A stretch of 64,000 nucleotides of DNA from Mesobacillus jeotgali (GTDB taxonomy: Bacteria; Bacillota; Bacilli; Bacillales; Cytobacillaceae), in contig NZ_CP025025.1 of NCBI RefSeq assembly GCF_002874535.1, forward strand, positions 618,001 to 682,000, read 5' to 3'. Below the pieces are notes generated by a model that was given only the letters and a program-made list of their open reading frames with translations, did no database searches and was not told the origin of the DNA. The translations under genes were made by a program, and so were the position numbers. Position 1 is the first letter of the stretch. Each line of letters begins with the position of its first letter. This document shows positions 24,205 to 32,974 of this stretch, one piece after another.

Positions 24205-24300
24205 GTCACATGCCATCCCGACACACCAGATACAATATCATGCCATTCCAGCACACCATGCCAAAATGTCACATGCCAAAATTGCAACACCATGACAAAA
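24205..24300. repeat. Degenerate ~30-bp CATGCCA/ACACCA repeat upstream of the sigma-54 promoter
   Basis: CATGCCA occurs at 24209, 24239, 24257 and 24272 (CATGACA at 24291), with ACACCA at 24223, 24253 and 24287. Two GTCACATGCCA copies (24205 and 24268 region) lie about 240 and 180 bp upstream of the -24 box, a usual distance for activator sites. The stretch 24157-24300 otherwise holds no gene. Confidence 0.5.
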
Positions 24301-24314
24301 TGACACGCAACCAG

Positions 24315-24356
24315 CGGCAGAAACCGAACTAAAAATTCGGTTTCAGCCGTTTTTTT
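24315..24356 (+). terminator. Terminator of the NERD gene
   Basis: CGGCAGAAACCGAA (24315-24328) pairs with TTCGGTTTCAGCCG (24336-24349) with one mismatch, followed by seven T. Confidence 0.9.
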
Positions 24357-24447
24357 CTGTTCACAAAAGTGTCACGAATCCGGCATCCTTACTCCGACAA
24401 GGAATACCAGCACTACAGGACCCAAAACCAACCCGCCACAAAAAAGT

Positions 24448-24462
24448 TGGCACGCTGCTTGC
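24448..24462 (+). promoter_or_regulatory. Sigma-54 (-24/-12) promoter of the molybdoenzyme operon
   Basis: TGGCACGCTGCTTGC: GG at 24449-24450 and GC at 24461-24462 with exactly ten bases between, and both flanks match the consensus TGGCAC-N5-TTGC. It stands about 40 bp upstream of tatA and is the expected target of a sigma-54 activator such as the one encoded at 21602-22942. Confidence 0.9.
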
Positions 24463-24503
24463 ATTATAAATAAGCAAGAAAAAATAAAAAAGGATGTGGC
24501 ATT

Positions 24504-24713
24504 ATGCTATCCAATATTGGTATTCCAGGTTTGATTTTAATTCTCACATTGGCGTTGATCATCTTCGGCCCGAAAAAGCTTCCGGAAATCGGCAGGGCGT
24601 TCGGGCAGACGCTGAAGGAATTCAAGAAATCGACTCGTGAGCTGACAAGCGATATTACCGACGATATTGCAGATGACATCAAAGAAATTAAGGAAATCAA
24701 GAAAGAAATCTAA
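24504..24713 (+). CDS. tatA: Twin-arginine translocase subunit TatA
   Basis: A 69-residue protein with one N-terminal span ([16 protein letters not shown]), the conserved [16 protein letters not shown] hinge and amphipathic helix, and an acidic tail. It forms the pore-like component for export of folded proteins. As first gene of the operon it probably supplies extra translocase for the molybdoenzyme encoded at 26921, whose signal has twin arginines. No tatC is present here, so it must pair with a TatC encoded elsewhere. AAAAGGATG stands before the start. Confidence 0.95.
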   Translation: MLSNIGIPGLILILTLALIIFGPKKLPEIGRAFGQTLKEFKKSTRELTSDITDDIADDIKEIKEIKKEI

Positions 24714-24737
24714 ACGCACAAAAAGAGGTGAGTGAAA

Positions 24738-25625
24738 ATGGGTCTATTTTCAAATGAGAAAAAGGTAGATTACGACAAAATCGTCGACAAGATGGTTCCT
24801 GATGCCAGGAAAGAAATGGATGAATCACAGTATGACACCGAGCTTGGCTTGAACATGGCTCGCGATGCGAGGAAGGTCATCAGCGGTAAACTGAAAATTG
24901 AAGACTTCCATAAAGTCTATTCTTCATCACTGACTAAGGAATTCGGTAACTATTATGCATCAGCAGATGGACCTGATATCAGGAAGGGTGACGGTCCGAA
25001 ATGGGCGATGGTCATCGATCTGAAAAAATGCGTTGGCTGTGATACATGTACGGTCAGCTGTAAGGCAGAGAACAGGACGCCGCCGGGAATCTCCTACAAT
25101 GTCGTCATGGAATCACTTGAAGGCGAGTTCCCGAACATCAAGGCGGTCAACTTGCCAAGACCTTGCATGCAGTGTGACAAACCAGCATGTGCCCAGGTTT
25201 GCCCGACGAGAGCGACCTATAAAATGGAGAACGGAATTGTCGCAATCGACAATGACCGCTGCATCGGCTGCCGTTACTGTATCGTAGCTTGTCCGTATGG
25301 AGCGCGGTCCTTCGATTTCGGCGACAGCTATGAGCAGGAAATGCAGGGCGCCAATGACGTAACAAGTCCTGAATACGGTGTTGAACGCGGAAACCGCGAA
25401 AAAGGCAAGACACCAATCGGCACGGTCCGCAAATGCAGCTTCTGTTTCCACCGTCTGCAAAGAGGCGAAGAGCCGGCATGCGTGGAAACTTGCATTGGCG
25501 ATGCTCGTTTCTTCGGCGACATCAGCGACCCGAACAGTGTTGTATCAAAGCTTGCTGCGAGTCCTAGAGCATTCCGCCTGAAGGAAGAGCTTGGAACGCA
25601 TCCGAACGTTATTTACTTAAGATAG
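24738..25625 (+). CDS. Four-cluster 4Fe-4S subunit of a selenate/tetrathionate reductase-type enzyme (SrdB/TtrB-like)
   Basis: A 295-residue electron-transfer subunit with four cysteine groups: CVGCDTCTVSC, CMQCDKPACAQVC, CIGCRYCIVACP and CSFCFHRLQRGEEPACVETC, enough for four [4Fe-4S] clusters. It should carry electrons from the quinol-oxidising membrane subunit to the molybdenum subunit. It has an N-terminal extension of about 85 residues and no obvious signal peptide, so it probably travels with its Tat-exported partner. The ATG at 24738 follows AGAGGTGA. Gene order B-C-A matches the srdBCA and ttrBCA operons. Confidence 0.9.
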   Translation: MGLFSNEKKVDYDKIVDKMVPDARKEMDESQYDTELGLNMARDARKVISGKLKIEDFHKVYSSSLTKEFGNYYASADGPDIRKGDGPKWAMVIDLKKCVGCDTCTVSCKAENRTPPGISYNVVMESLEGEFPNIKAVNLPRPCMQCDKPACAQVCPTRATYKMENGIVAIDNDRCIGCRYCIVACPYGARSFDFGDSYEQEMQGANDVTSPEYGVERGNREKGKTPIGTVRKCSFCFHRLQRGEEPACVETCIGDARFFGDISDPNSVVSKLAASPRAFRLKEELGTHPNVIYLR

Positions 25626-25638
25626 GAGGGGAATGGCG

Positions 25639-26931
25639 ATGGCCAATCTTGCGGTTGATTTAAAAGAAAAAAGTACATCAAAAACGAAAATAAATCTGCA
25701 AGTATCAAAAGCTTTTAAAATTTGGGTTTCAGCTTTGACAGTTGCTTTCTTAATAGGCGGGTATTTCATCGTTGAACGTTTCATCACAGGCCTGGCAGCA
25801 ACGAATCTTTCAAGCATCACTCCATGGGGAGCATGGATCGCTTTCTACATTTTCTTTGTCGGTTTGAGCGCGGGTTCATTCTTGCTTTCAACCTTGATCT
25901 ACGTTTTCGGGATGGAAGAATACGAGAGAGTCGGTAAGGCTGCGCTGTTCACAGCGATTGTCTGTATGATCGTCGCGCTGACATTCGTCCTGATGGATCT
26001 CGGTCGTCCAGAGCGCATGCTTAACGCGATAATTTATTGGAATGTCACTTCACCGCTTGCGTGGGAAGTCCACTTTTATCTCGTATACATCGGGCTTTTA
26101 GCAGTGGAACTATATATCGCGATGAGAGAAGACCTTGTCCGCGCTGCAAAAACGAACACAATGAAGGGGTTTGTAGCAAAACTAATCACCTTCAAAAATG
26201 CAACAATCAACGCTGCGACGAAAAAGCGTGACCATATGTGGATGAAGATTCTCGGTACAATCGGGATTCCGCTTGCGATTCTCGGCGTACACGGAGGAAC
26301 AGGTACCATCTTCGCAGTTGTAAAAGCACGCCCGGCATGGCATACAGCTTTATTCCCAATCATATTCGTCGTATCCGCGATGGTATCGGGAACTGCCCTT
26401 CTTTTAGCGATGTACATCATCAAGAAAAAGGTGCAAAAACAGCCAATTGACCAGGGAATGGTCGTATCACTGGCAAAACTGATGGTCGGCTTCCTGATCA
26501 TTGACCTTGGTCTTCAATTCTATGAATATCTGATCGGCTGGTACGGACTTGAGACTGAACACCTTGATACGCTGGCAACGATGATGGCCAGCGAAAAAGC
26601 GTGGTCGTTCTGGATAGTGCAAATGTTCATGGGAGCAGTCATACCAATCACGATTGTTTTCTGGAAAAAAACGAGCCAAAACGTAAACGCGTTGCTCGCA
26701 GCCGCTGTCCTGATCGTCATCGGTATTATCGGCGTCCGCTTCAACATCGTCCTGCCTCCGTTGGTGGTGCCAGTCTTCCATGAACTTCCTTGGGGCAATT
26801 ACGCACCAACAATCAAGGAATGGATGGTAAGTGTCGGCGTTGTCGCGATGGGACTATTAATCTATTCATTCGGCGAGCTGCTGCTGCCAATCGAAGAAAC
26901 TTCTGACGAGGTGAGCCATAATGGAAAATAA
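25639..26931 (+). CDS. NrfD/PsrC-type membrane subunit (SrdC/TtrC-like quinol dehydrogenase)
   Basis: A 430-residue integral membrane protein with about nine to ten spans and family features such as TPWGAWIAFYIFFVGLSAGS, MDLGRPERM and the VHGGTGTIF loop. NrfD-type subunits oxidise menaquinol and pass electrons to the Fe-S subunit. The ATG at 25639 has the better spacing to AGGAGG than the one at 25633. It lies between the Fe-S and catalytic genes and overlaps the latter by 11 bases, implying coupled translation. Confidence 0.9.
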   Translation: MANLAVDLKEKSTSKTKINLQVSKAFKIWVSALTVAFLIGGYFIVERFITGLAATNLSSITPWGAWIAFYIFFVGLSAGSFLLSTLIYVFGMEEYERVGKAALFTAIVCMIVALTFVLMDLGRPERMLNAIIYWNVTSPLAWEVHFYLVYIGLLAVELYIAMREDLVRAAKTNTMKGFVAKLITFKNATINAATKKRDHMWMKILGTIGIPLAILGVHGGTGTIFAVVKARPAWHTALFPIIFVVSAMVSGTALLLAMYIIKKKVQKQPIDQGMVVSLAKLMVGFLIIDLGLQFYEYLIGWYGLETEHLDTLATMMASEKAWSFWIVQMFMGAVIPITIVFWKKTSQNVNALLAAAVLIVIGIIGVRFNIVLPPLVVPVFHELPWGNYAPTIKEWMVSVGVVAMGLLIYSFGELLLPIEETSDEVSHNGK

Positions 26932-29900
26932 ACCAATGAAACGGCGTGGATTTTTAAAAGCGCTCGGAACGCTCGGGGCGGTCGCGTTTGTCGGTCCAGC
27001 GTTCGTTGGACCAATCAAGCAGGTAATGGGCGGTGTCTGGATCGATGAGCCGCACGGAACAGGCACTGATTATCAGGATTATACAGCAGAAAATGTCATT
27101 TTCACCTCCTGCCAGCAGTGTAACGCGACATGTACGATCAAGACATATATCACTGCCGGTGCGGCGAGCGGAGCGTACTCGTCAATCGTCCGTAAGATTG
27201 CCGGCAACCAGTACAGTCCGATTAACATGGTGCAAATCGGCCATATCAACTACGATACGCCGGTATCACAGGCTGTAAAAGGAACAGGCGATGTGGCAAA
27301 AATGGGACGCGGCCTCCGCGGCGGACGTACCTGCTTGAAAGGGCAGGCTGGCATCCAGACGAACTACGATACCTTCAGGATCCAAAAACCTTTGAAGCGT
27401 GTCGGCGAGAGGGGAAGCGGCGTCTGGAAAACAGTCAGCTGGGAAGAAGCTTACAAGGAAATCCTCGAGGGCAGTAAGGATCTTGGCACACCTGGGTTAA
27501 AAGAAATGTGGAAATACGTACCGGAAGCAGCAGTCATGGCTGATTGGGATAAGCTGAAAGCAGGCGAAATGACCAAAGCTGAATTTGATAAAAAATACAA
27601 GGATGTCCTGATCGATACGAACCATCCGGACCTTGGGCCAAAAGCAAATCAGATCGCGGTCATGGCAGGACATAGACGTGAATTCATCGAGCGTCTCGCA
27701 GCAAACAGCTTAGGTACGGCAAATTACTATGATCACGGCGGCTATTGCGGAATCACAAGCGTAATGGGTAATGTCCGCTCGCATGATTCCGAAAAACCGA
27801 AAAAACGTATGATTCCGGATTATGATAACGCTGAAATGGTCATCGTCTGGGGAACAAACCCGATGGTGGCCAACCGTGGGCCGACCACATTTGCTCCACA
27901 AATCACAAACGCGATTGACCGTGGCATGAAAATGGTCGTCATCGATCCGCGCTTCAGCAAGACAGCTGAAAAAGCGCATGTCTGGGTTCCGGTAAAACCG
28001 GGCGGTGACGGTGCTCTTGCAATGGCAATGTGCCGTTGGATCATTGAAAACAACCGCTACGACGATATATATCTTCGCAATCCGAACCAGGAAGCAGCGA
28101 ATGAAGATGGTGAAACAACCTGGAGTGATGCATCGTTCCTTGTCAATGTCGGTGAAAAGAAGCGTCCGTTCGTCCGTGCCCAGGATTTTGGAATCGGCGG
28201 CGAGGAGTTTGTGGTTATCGAAAATGGCAAGCCGGTTTCACATGCGAAAGCAAGAAACGGCGAGCTTGATGTTGATACAACAATCAATGGCATCAAAGTA
28301 AAGTCCGTCTTCAGAATTTTTAAAGACAGGGTCATGGAAAAATCTATCGAAGAATACGCAAAACAGGCGGATGTGCCAGTGGAACAGATTATCCAGATTG
28401 CCCGTGAATTTACTTCACACGGCAAAAAGGTCGGTATCCATTCCTACCGCGGACCTGCCATGCATACAAATGGCTATTACAGCGTAAGAGCAATCAACAT
28501 GCTGAACCACCTTGTCGGAAATCACGACTGGAAGGGCGGCGATACCGTTCTCGGCGCAAAGTATAAAGCAACCGAGGGACGCTACGATCTTGCGACAGTA
28601 CCAAATGCCAACAAAGGCTGGGGCATCCCGGTTACAAGGCATAAGGTTCCTTATGAAAAAACATCATTATTTGCTAAAGATGGCTATCCAGCGAAACGTC
28701 CATGGTATCCGTTCGGCAATAAACTGATCCATGATGTCCTGCCAAGCTCAGCAGAAGGCTATCCATACAAAATCAGGGCATTGCTGATTAACAGGACTTC
28801 ACCGGTAATGTCTGCACCAAGATCAGAAATGCAGGCCAAGTTCATCAGGGATCCAAAAGTTGTTGAACTAGTCGTCGCATCTGACGTGATCATCGGCGAA
28901 ACTTCAAAGTACGCAGACTTTATTTTACCGGATCTTGCGTACCTGGAAAGCTGGAACGCGGAAGACATCTTCCCGATTCTGAAGCATAAATTCGCAGGTG
29001 TCATTCAGCCGGTGACGAGAGTCGTTCCTGACGCACGTCCAACTGAACAGGTGTACATCGATTTGCTAAAAGGCTTAGGCCTTCCAGGTGTAGGAGACAA
29101 TGCATTGGCTGACGGATCGGCAATACACACTCCTGAAGACTACTATCTGAAGCGGATCGCGAACATCGCCTTTGATGGCAAGAAGCCGGTTAAGGACGCA
29201 AATGCCGAAGAGCTGGCGATTTTCGAAAAAGCAAGAAAGAAAGCACTCGGAAAATATTTTGACATCCAGAAGCTGAAAGATGCTGTCAAACCGGATGAAT
29301 GGAAAAAAGTTGTCTACGTATTGAACCGTGGCGGACGTTTTGAGGCAGCAGGCGATGAATATATCGGCAACAAGCTCAAGTATCAATGGGCAAAACAGGT
29401 TTATTTTTACGATGAAAAAGCTGCGGGCTTCAAGAGTGCCTACACAGGCAAGTTCTTTGAAGGAGTTCCGGTAGCAGAGGAAATCAAGACATATGACGGG
29501 GAAGTTTACAAGCCAAACAAGCCGCTGCAATTCATCAACTGGAAATCACGGAATATGGCAACGCACCGGACTGAAGGCAATGCATGGCTTCGTGAAATCA
29601 AGCCGGAAAACTATGTCTGGATCAACCCGATCGACGCGAAGAAAAAAGGCATCAAGACAGACGATGAGATTTACATTTCATCCAACAATTCAAAAGTGAA
29701 AGGCCGTGCGCTCGTAACACCGGGAATAAAGCCAGGCGTCGTCGGAGCAAACTTCAGCTTCGGACATGATGCATACGGGTCAAAGGCAGTCAAAGTCGAC
29801 GGCAAAACAATCGAGCCAGCCGGCAAATATGGCCACACAGGCTATGAATTCAATAAGCCGCTCCATGAAGAATCGGGCTACGCTAAACCGCGCGGACTGG

Positions 29901-30019
29901 GCTTCTCAGTCAATTCCTTGTCTGACCGCGATGGCAGCTATTTTGAAGGCTACCTCGCAGACTTGCTGATTGGCGGACCGGCACAGCAGGACGTATTCGT
30001 AGACGTGGATAAAGCATAA
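26921..30019 (+). CDS. Molybdopterin oxidoreductase catalytic subunit (SrdA/TtrA-like), Tat-exported
   Basis: A 1032-residue enzyme of the DMSO-reductase superfamily. The N-terminus MKRRGFLKALG is a twin-arginine signal with a hydrophobic stretch after it. Cysteines in CQQCNATC and GGRTCLKGQ would ligate the proximal [4Fe-4S] cluster. DHGGYCGIT is a candidate molybdenum-ligand site (cysteine). VIVWGTNPMVANRGP and VVIDPRFSKTA are pterin-binding motifs. The length and the B-C-A order agree with selenate reductase SrdA of Mesobacillus selenatarsenatis and with tetrathionate reductase TtrA; sequence reading alone cannot tell selenate, tetrathionate or another oxyanion apart. Confidence 0.9.
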   Translation: MENKPMKRRGFLKALGTLGAVAFVGPAFVGPIKQVMGGVWIDEPHGTGTDYQDYTAENVIFTSCQQCNATCTIKTYITAGAASGAYSSIVRKIAGNQYSPINMVQIGHINYDTPVSQAVKGTGDVAKMGRGLRGGRTCLKGQAGIQTNYDTFRIQKPLKRVGERGSGVWKTVSWEEAYKEILEGSKDLGTPGLKEMWKYVPEAAVMADWDKLKAGEMTKAEFDKKYKDVLIDTNHPDLGPKANQIAVMAGHRREFIERLAANSLGTANYYDHGGYCGITSVMGNVRSHDSEKPKKRMIPDYDNAEMVIVWGTNPMVANRGPTTFAPQITNAIDRGMKMVVIDPRFSKTAEKAHVWVPVKPGGDGALAMAMCRWIIENNRYDDIYLRNPNQEAANEDGETTWSDASFLVNVGEKKRPFVRAQDFGIGGEEFVVIENGKPVSHAKARNGELDVDTTINGIKVKSVFRIFKDRVMEKSIEEYAKQADVPVEQIIQIAREFTSHGKKVGIHSYRGPAMHTNGYYSVRAINMLNHLVGNHDWKGGDTVLGAKYKATEGRYDLATVPNANKGWGIPVTRHKVPYEKTSLFAKDGYPAKRPWYPFGNKLIHDVLPSSAEGYPYKIRALLINRTSPVMSAPRSEMQAKFIRDPKVVELVVASDVIIGETSKYADFILPDLAYLESWNAEDIFPILKHKFAGVIQPVTRVVPDARPTEQVYIDLLKGLGLPGVGDNALADGSAIHTPEDYYLKRIANIAFDGKKPVKDANAEELAIFEKARKKALGKYFDIQKLKDAVKPDEWKKVVYVLNRGGRFEAAGDEYIGNKLKYQWAKQVYFYDEKAAGFKSAYTGKFFEGVPVAEEIKTYDGEVYKPNKPLQFINWKSRNMATHRTEGNAWLREIKPENYVWINPIDAKKKGIKTDDEIYISSNNSKVKGRALVTPGIKPGVVGANFSFGHDAYGSKAVKVDGKTIEPAGKYGHTGYEFNKPLHEESGYAKPRGLGFSVNSLSDRDGSYFEGYLADLLIGGPAQQDVFVDVDKA

Positions 30020-30082
30020 CATCATCGGGGGTGCCTTGATGGGCCCCTCGAAATTTCTTGAAAAATGAAGGTGGAGACAATG

Positions 30083-30664
30083 ATGGAAGAACGATATGGA
30101 AAGCTCGCAATCGCAAATATCATGACAAGCATCTGGCTGGGGGATTGGGATACTTATGAAGCATTCATGAATGATGTCCCTGAAGGAATGCGGGAGGAGC
30201 TTACATTTCATTCATTTTACAATCGGGATGAAGTGCAGCTCTGGTATGACAATCACTTTTTCATACCGGGGGACCACTTTGTCTCCCCTTACTTTTCATC
30301 TTATACGAAAAATAATGAAGATGAAGAAGCCCGCAGGCACGAGCTCCTTTGCCTGATTGGTCTTTATGAAAAAACAGCCTTCTACTTCCCGCTTGAACAA
30401 GACAGACTGCCAGACCATTTCGGCAGCATGACCGCATTCATCAGCTCGATTTTACAGGGAGAAATCAAAGCGGAACAAGAGGGGGACGGCGAACACCTTC
30501 AACAGCTGGAAGAAATTGAAACAGAAATGATGACAAGATTCATCAAGCCAGTCTTGAAACCATTGCTTGAAAACGCCGAAGCAAAAATCATCCATCCATT
30601 TTTTAAGGAGTTTCTCAGCTTTTATGTTGAACTGATGAGTGAAGATTGGGTGGAGGCAGCATAA
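30083..30664 (+). CDS. TorD/DmsD-type molybdoenzyme maturation chaperone
   Basis: A helical 193-residue protein in the position and size of TorD-family chaperones, which bind the Tat signal of a molybdoenzyme and hold it until the cofactor is inserted. It contains FHSFYNRDEVQLWYDNHFFI and PGDHFVSPYFSSY; the P-x-D-H and Y-x-S-x-Y region is typical of the family. GGTGGAG supports the ATG at 30083; in-frame ATGs at 30080 and 30065 are alternatives. It is the last gene of the sigma-54 operon, 63 bases after the catalytic gene, and ends at a hairpin. Confidence 0.82.
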   Translation: MEERYGKLAIANIMTSIWLGDWDTYEAFMNDVPEGMREELTFHSFYNRDEVQLWYDNHFFIPGDHFVSPYFSSYTKNNEDEEARRHELLCLIGLYEKTAFYFPLEQDRLPDHFGSMTAFISSILQGEIKAEQEGDGEHLQQLEEIETEMMTRFIKPVLKPLLENAEAKIIHPFFKEFLSFYVELMSEDWVEAA

Positions 30665-30670
30665 AAAGAA

Positions 30671-30700
30671 GAAACGGTCCTCATAATTGGGGACCGTTTC
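30671..30700. terminator. Hairpin ending the molybdoenzyme operon
   Basis: GAAACGGTCC (30671-30680) pairs perfectly with GGACCGTTTC (30691-30700). The T-tail is good on the minus strand, so it may mainly serve the small gene that reads towards it. Confidence 0.75.
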
Positions 30701-30709
30701 GCTTTGTTC

Positions 30710-30826
30710 TTACTTATTTTGTTTAAAGTAATCAATAAACGCTTGATAAAACTCTATACCCTGATAAAACATGAAGCCTATTGCCGTCATTGAAAAGAAT
30801 CCAATCATTAGTAATCGAAACCACAT
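30710..30826 (-). CDS. Hypothetical 38-residue membrane protein
   Basis: A very short gene on the minus strand. AAGGAGG precedes the ATG at 30826 by eight bases, an ideal ribosome binding site. The product starts MWFRLLMIGFFSMTAIGFMF, one hydrophobic helix, then has an aromatic-rich amphipathic tail (YQGIEFYQAFIDYFKQNK). No family is recognised. It converges on the molybdoenzyme operon and shares its terminator. Confidence 0.6.
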   Translation of the reverse strand: MWFRLLMIGFFSMTAIGFMFYQGIEFYQAFIDYFKQNK

Positions 30827-30859
30827 ACATCATTCCTCCTTGATTTTTTTAGAGAAAAA

Positions 30860-31174
30860 TCAAAGAGACTTGATCACATAATTCGACTGGTAAAAGACTG
30901 CAGTTAGAAAAGCGGCTAAAGCCGAGATTCTGTTTGTTCGGTATATTGTTTTGCATAAAAAACTAGTTAAAATTAGGAGGACAAACACTGGTTGGATAAA
31001 AGCAACTTGTTTGTCTTCTTTACCCGCGCCGGAAGCATCCTCATGCATTTGATCCATGGAGATGATTGCTTTTGATGTAGGCTCGAAAAATTTCAGTTTT
31101 TCGGCAGGAAGAGCACCGTGGCTGAGTAAAAGCAAAATGAACAAACTTAGAAAAAAGATCATCAGCTTTTTCAC
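30860..31174 (-). CDS. Hypothetical exported/membrane protein
   Basis: A 104-residue protein with an N-terminal hydrophobic signal (LMIFFLSLFILLLLSHGALP), a short polar part (MDQMHEDASGAGKEDKQ) and a C-terminal hydrophobic stretch (FIQPVFVLLILTSFLC and onward). The start is a GTG at 31174 with AAAGGGAGTG upstream; a longer frame to 31228 has no such site. I do not recognise the family. It lies just upstream of the 38-residue gene and may be co-transcribed with it. Confidence 0.55.
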   Translation of the reverse strand: MKKLMIFFLSLFILLLLSHGALPAEKLKFFEPTSKAIISMDQMHEDASGAGKEDKQVAFIQPVFVLLILTSFLCKTIYRTNRISALAAFLTAVFYQSNYVIKSL

Positions 31175-31271
31175 GGTCCCACACTCCCTTTCAAAAGTAA
31201 TAATACAATCGTATAACAATATATGCATAGTGGAAACAAAGAAGTTTTGACATTTTTCTCAAAACAAAAAA

Positions 31272-31296
31272 GCAGGCACCCAATTAAGTGCCTGCC
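31272..31296 (-). terminator. Terminator of the yfkK homologue
   Basis: GCAGGCAC (31272-31279) pairs with GTGCCTGC (31289-31296); on the minus strand a run of six T follows. Confidence 0.85.
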
Positions 31297-31300
31297 GTAA

Positions 31301-31525
31301 TTACTGCTTTCTCAAGTTTCCAAGCTCTTCAGCGATTGCCTGCATTTCATTCGGGCTGAAGTTGTTTTTTCGCATGATCATATCATAGATTTCTTTTAGT
31401 TCTTCATACATATCGCCGTCAAAATGCGTTGATTTAATCGCGCCGAGGTTCATGACATTCAATTTTTCCTTGATTTTTTCGATCATGAAATCAACGTTTT
31501 CAGGGGAATTTTTAGTTAAGTCCAC
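31301..31525 (-). CDS. yfkK: DUF1128 / UPF0435 family protein (YfkK)
   Basis: A 74-residue soluble protein of the UPF0435 family, with ENVDFMIEKIKEKLNVMNLG, HFDGDMYEELKEIYDMI and SPNEMQAIAEELGNLRK. The biochemical role is unknown. I prefer a GTG start at 31525 because AAAGGATG lies seven bases upstream; the ATG at 31534 is directly against that site. In B. subtilis the homologue sits close to yfkM; here 16 kb separates them. Confidence 0.85.
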   Translation of the reverse strand: MDLTKNSPENVDFMIEKIKEKLNVMNLGAIKSTHFDGDMYEELKEIYDMIMRKNNFSPNEMQAIAEELGNLRKQ

Positions 31526-31587
31526 ACCGTTCATCCTTTCAATGGTTGTACAACCATCTTTCCACGTTCGTTTAAAAAAGTCAATTA

Positions 31588-31614
31588 CAAATCCGGCGCC
31601 AATGACGCCGGATT
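31588..31614 (-). terminator. Terminator of the amino acid symporter gene
   Basis: CAAATCCGGCG (31588-31598) pairs with CGCCGGATTG (31605-31614) with one bulge, just after the stop codon of the AGCS gene. Confidence 0.8.
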
Positions 31615-31618
31615 GTAA

Positions 31619-32974
31619 TCAGGCACTATAAGTATTGGATTCGTTCTTTTCTTCCTTGATAGCATTCAAGATCTTCCTTGTTTCAACTACTACCACGCCA
31701 GACAAACCGAGCAATCCAATCAGGTTCGGGAAGGCCATCAATCCGTTCATGACGTCAGCAACGCCCCAAACAATCTCCAGTTGGGAAATCGCTCCGACAA
31801 AGACAGCCGCGACAAACGCGATTCGGTAGTAGAACACGACATTTTTGCTGAACAGATAGGAGAAGCACTTCTCCCCGTAATAAGACCAGCCGATGATTGT
31901 CGATGAAGCGAAGAACAGCAATCCAATCGCAACAATTACAGAACCAGTCTGGCCAAGGAACTTGCCGAAGGTCGCTGAGGTAAGGTCGGCTGCAGTTGTA
32001 TCGCCTGTATACAGACCGCCCATGACAATCGTGATTCCGGTGATCGAACAGATGACGATGGTGTCAATGAACACCTGGGTCATTGATACAAGTGCCTGTC
32101 GTCCAGGAAGGTCCGTCTTGGCTGCCGCTGCAGCAATCGGTGCAGACCCAAGACCTGCTTCATTGGAGAAGACGCCGCGGGCAACACCCATGCGGATAAC
32201 AGTACCAAGTGCACCTCCGGCAACAGCCTCGCCTGTGAATGCATCTGTAAAAATAAGTGCGATTGCAGCTGGCACAAGATCAAAGTTCATGATCATGACA
32301 ATAAGGCCAGCCAGGAGGTAGAATCCGGCCATAACCGGTACAAACAGGGCAGTCACCTTACCAATGCTCTTGATTCCGCCAATCAGGACAAGAGCAGTAA
32401 AAATCGTCAACACAAGTCCTGTAACCCATGCAGGCACTGAAAATGTCGACTGTACGACGCTTGCAACTGAATTCGATTGAACAAGGTTGCCGATTCCGAA
32501 TGCCGCAACTGCGCCAAATAAAGCAAATAAAACCCCAAGCCATTTTTGGCCAAGGCCGCGTTCAAGATAATACATCGGACCGCCGGCCATCTCGCCATCC
32601 TTGTCCTCAACCCGGTATTTAACGGCTAACACAGCTTCCGCGTATTTTGTAGCCATTCCGAAAAATGCGGTAATCCACATCCAGAAAACGGCACCAGGTC
32701 CCCCCGTAAAAATCGCAGTTGCGACCCCGGCGATATTACCTGTGCCCACAGTTGCAGCAAGCGCAGTCATCAAAGCCTGGAAATGTGAAATATCCCCTTC
32801 GGACTGTTTGTCCTGATTTTTTGTAAATGCAAGCTTGAGTGAGTAAGGCAGCAGCCTCATTTGCAAGAAGCCAATGCGGAAGGTCAGGTAAACTCCCGTG
32901 CCAACAAGCAGGATCAATAGAGGTGGGCCCCAAACCCAGCCGCTAATTTTTCCAATCCAATCTTCAAATGTCAT
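31619..32974 (-). CDS. Sodium:alanine/glycine symporter, AGCS family
   Basis: A 451-residue transporter with about eleven spans. Conserved AGCS segments are FQALMTALAATVGTGNIAGV, GGPGAVFWMWITAFFGMATK and the GVFSNEAGLGSAPIAAAAAK loop that lines the substrate site. It imports alanine, glycine or glutamine with sodium (AlsT/GlnT-type); the exact substrate is not decidable. GGGGGAG precedes the ATG. It forms its own unit, with a long AT-rich leader region upstream. Confidence 0.92.
   Translation of the reverse strand: MTFEDWIGKISGWVWGPPLLILLVGTGVYLTFRIGFLQMRLLPYSLKLAFTKNQDKQSEGDISHFQALMTALAATVGTGNIAGVATAIFTGGPGAVFWMWITAFFGMATKYAEAVLAVKYRVEDKDGEMAGGPMYYLERGLGQKWLGVLFALFGAVAAFGIGNLVQSNSVASVVQSTFSVPAWVTGLVLTIFTALVLIGGIKSIGKVTALFVPVMAGFYLLAGLIVMIMNFDLVPAAIALIFTDAFTGEAVAGGALGTVIRMGVARGVFSNEAGLGSAPIAAAAAKTDLPGRQALVSMTQVFIDTIVICSITGITIVMGGLYTGDTTAADLTSATFGKFLGQTGSVIVAIGLLFFASSTIIGWSYYGEKCFSYLFSKNVVFYYRIAFVAAVFVGAISQLEIVWGVADVMNGLMAFPNLIGLLGLSGVVVVETRKILNAIKEEKNESNTYSA

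Noticed and set aside
24101-24332. Short frames downstream of the NERD gene (His/Pro-rich products)
   Set aside because: They arise from the CATGCCA/ACACCA repeats, lack ribosome binding sites and end in the terminator.
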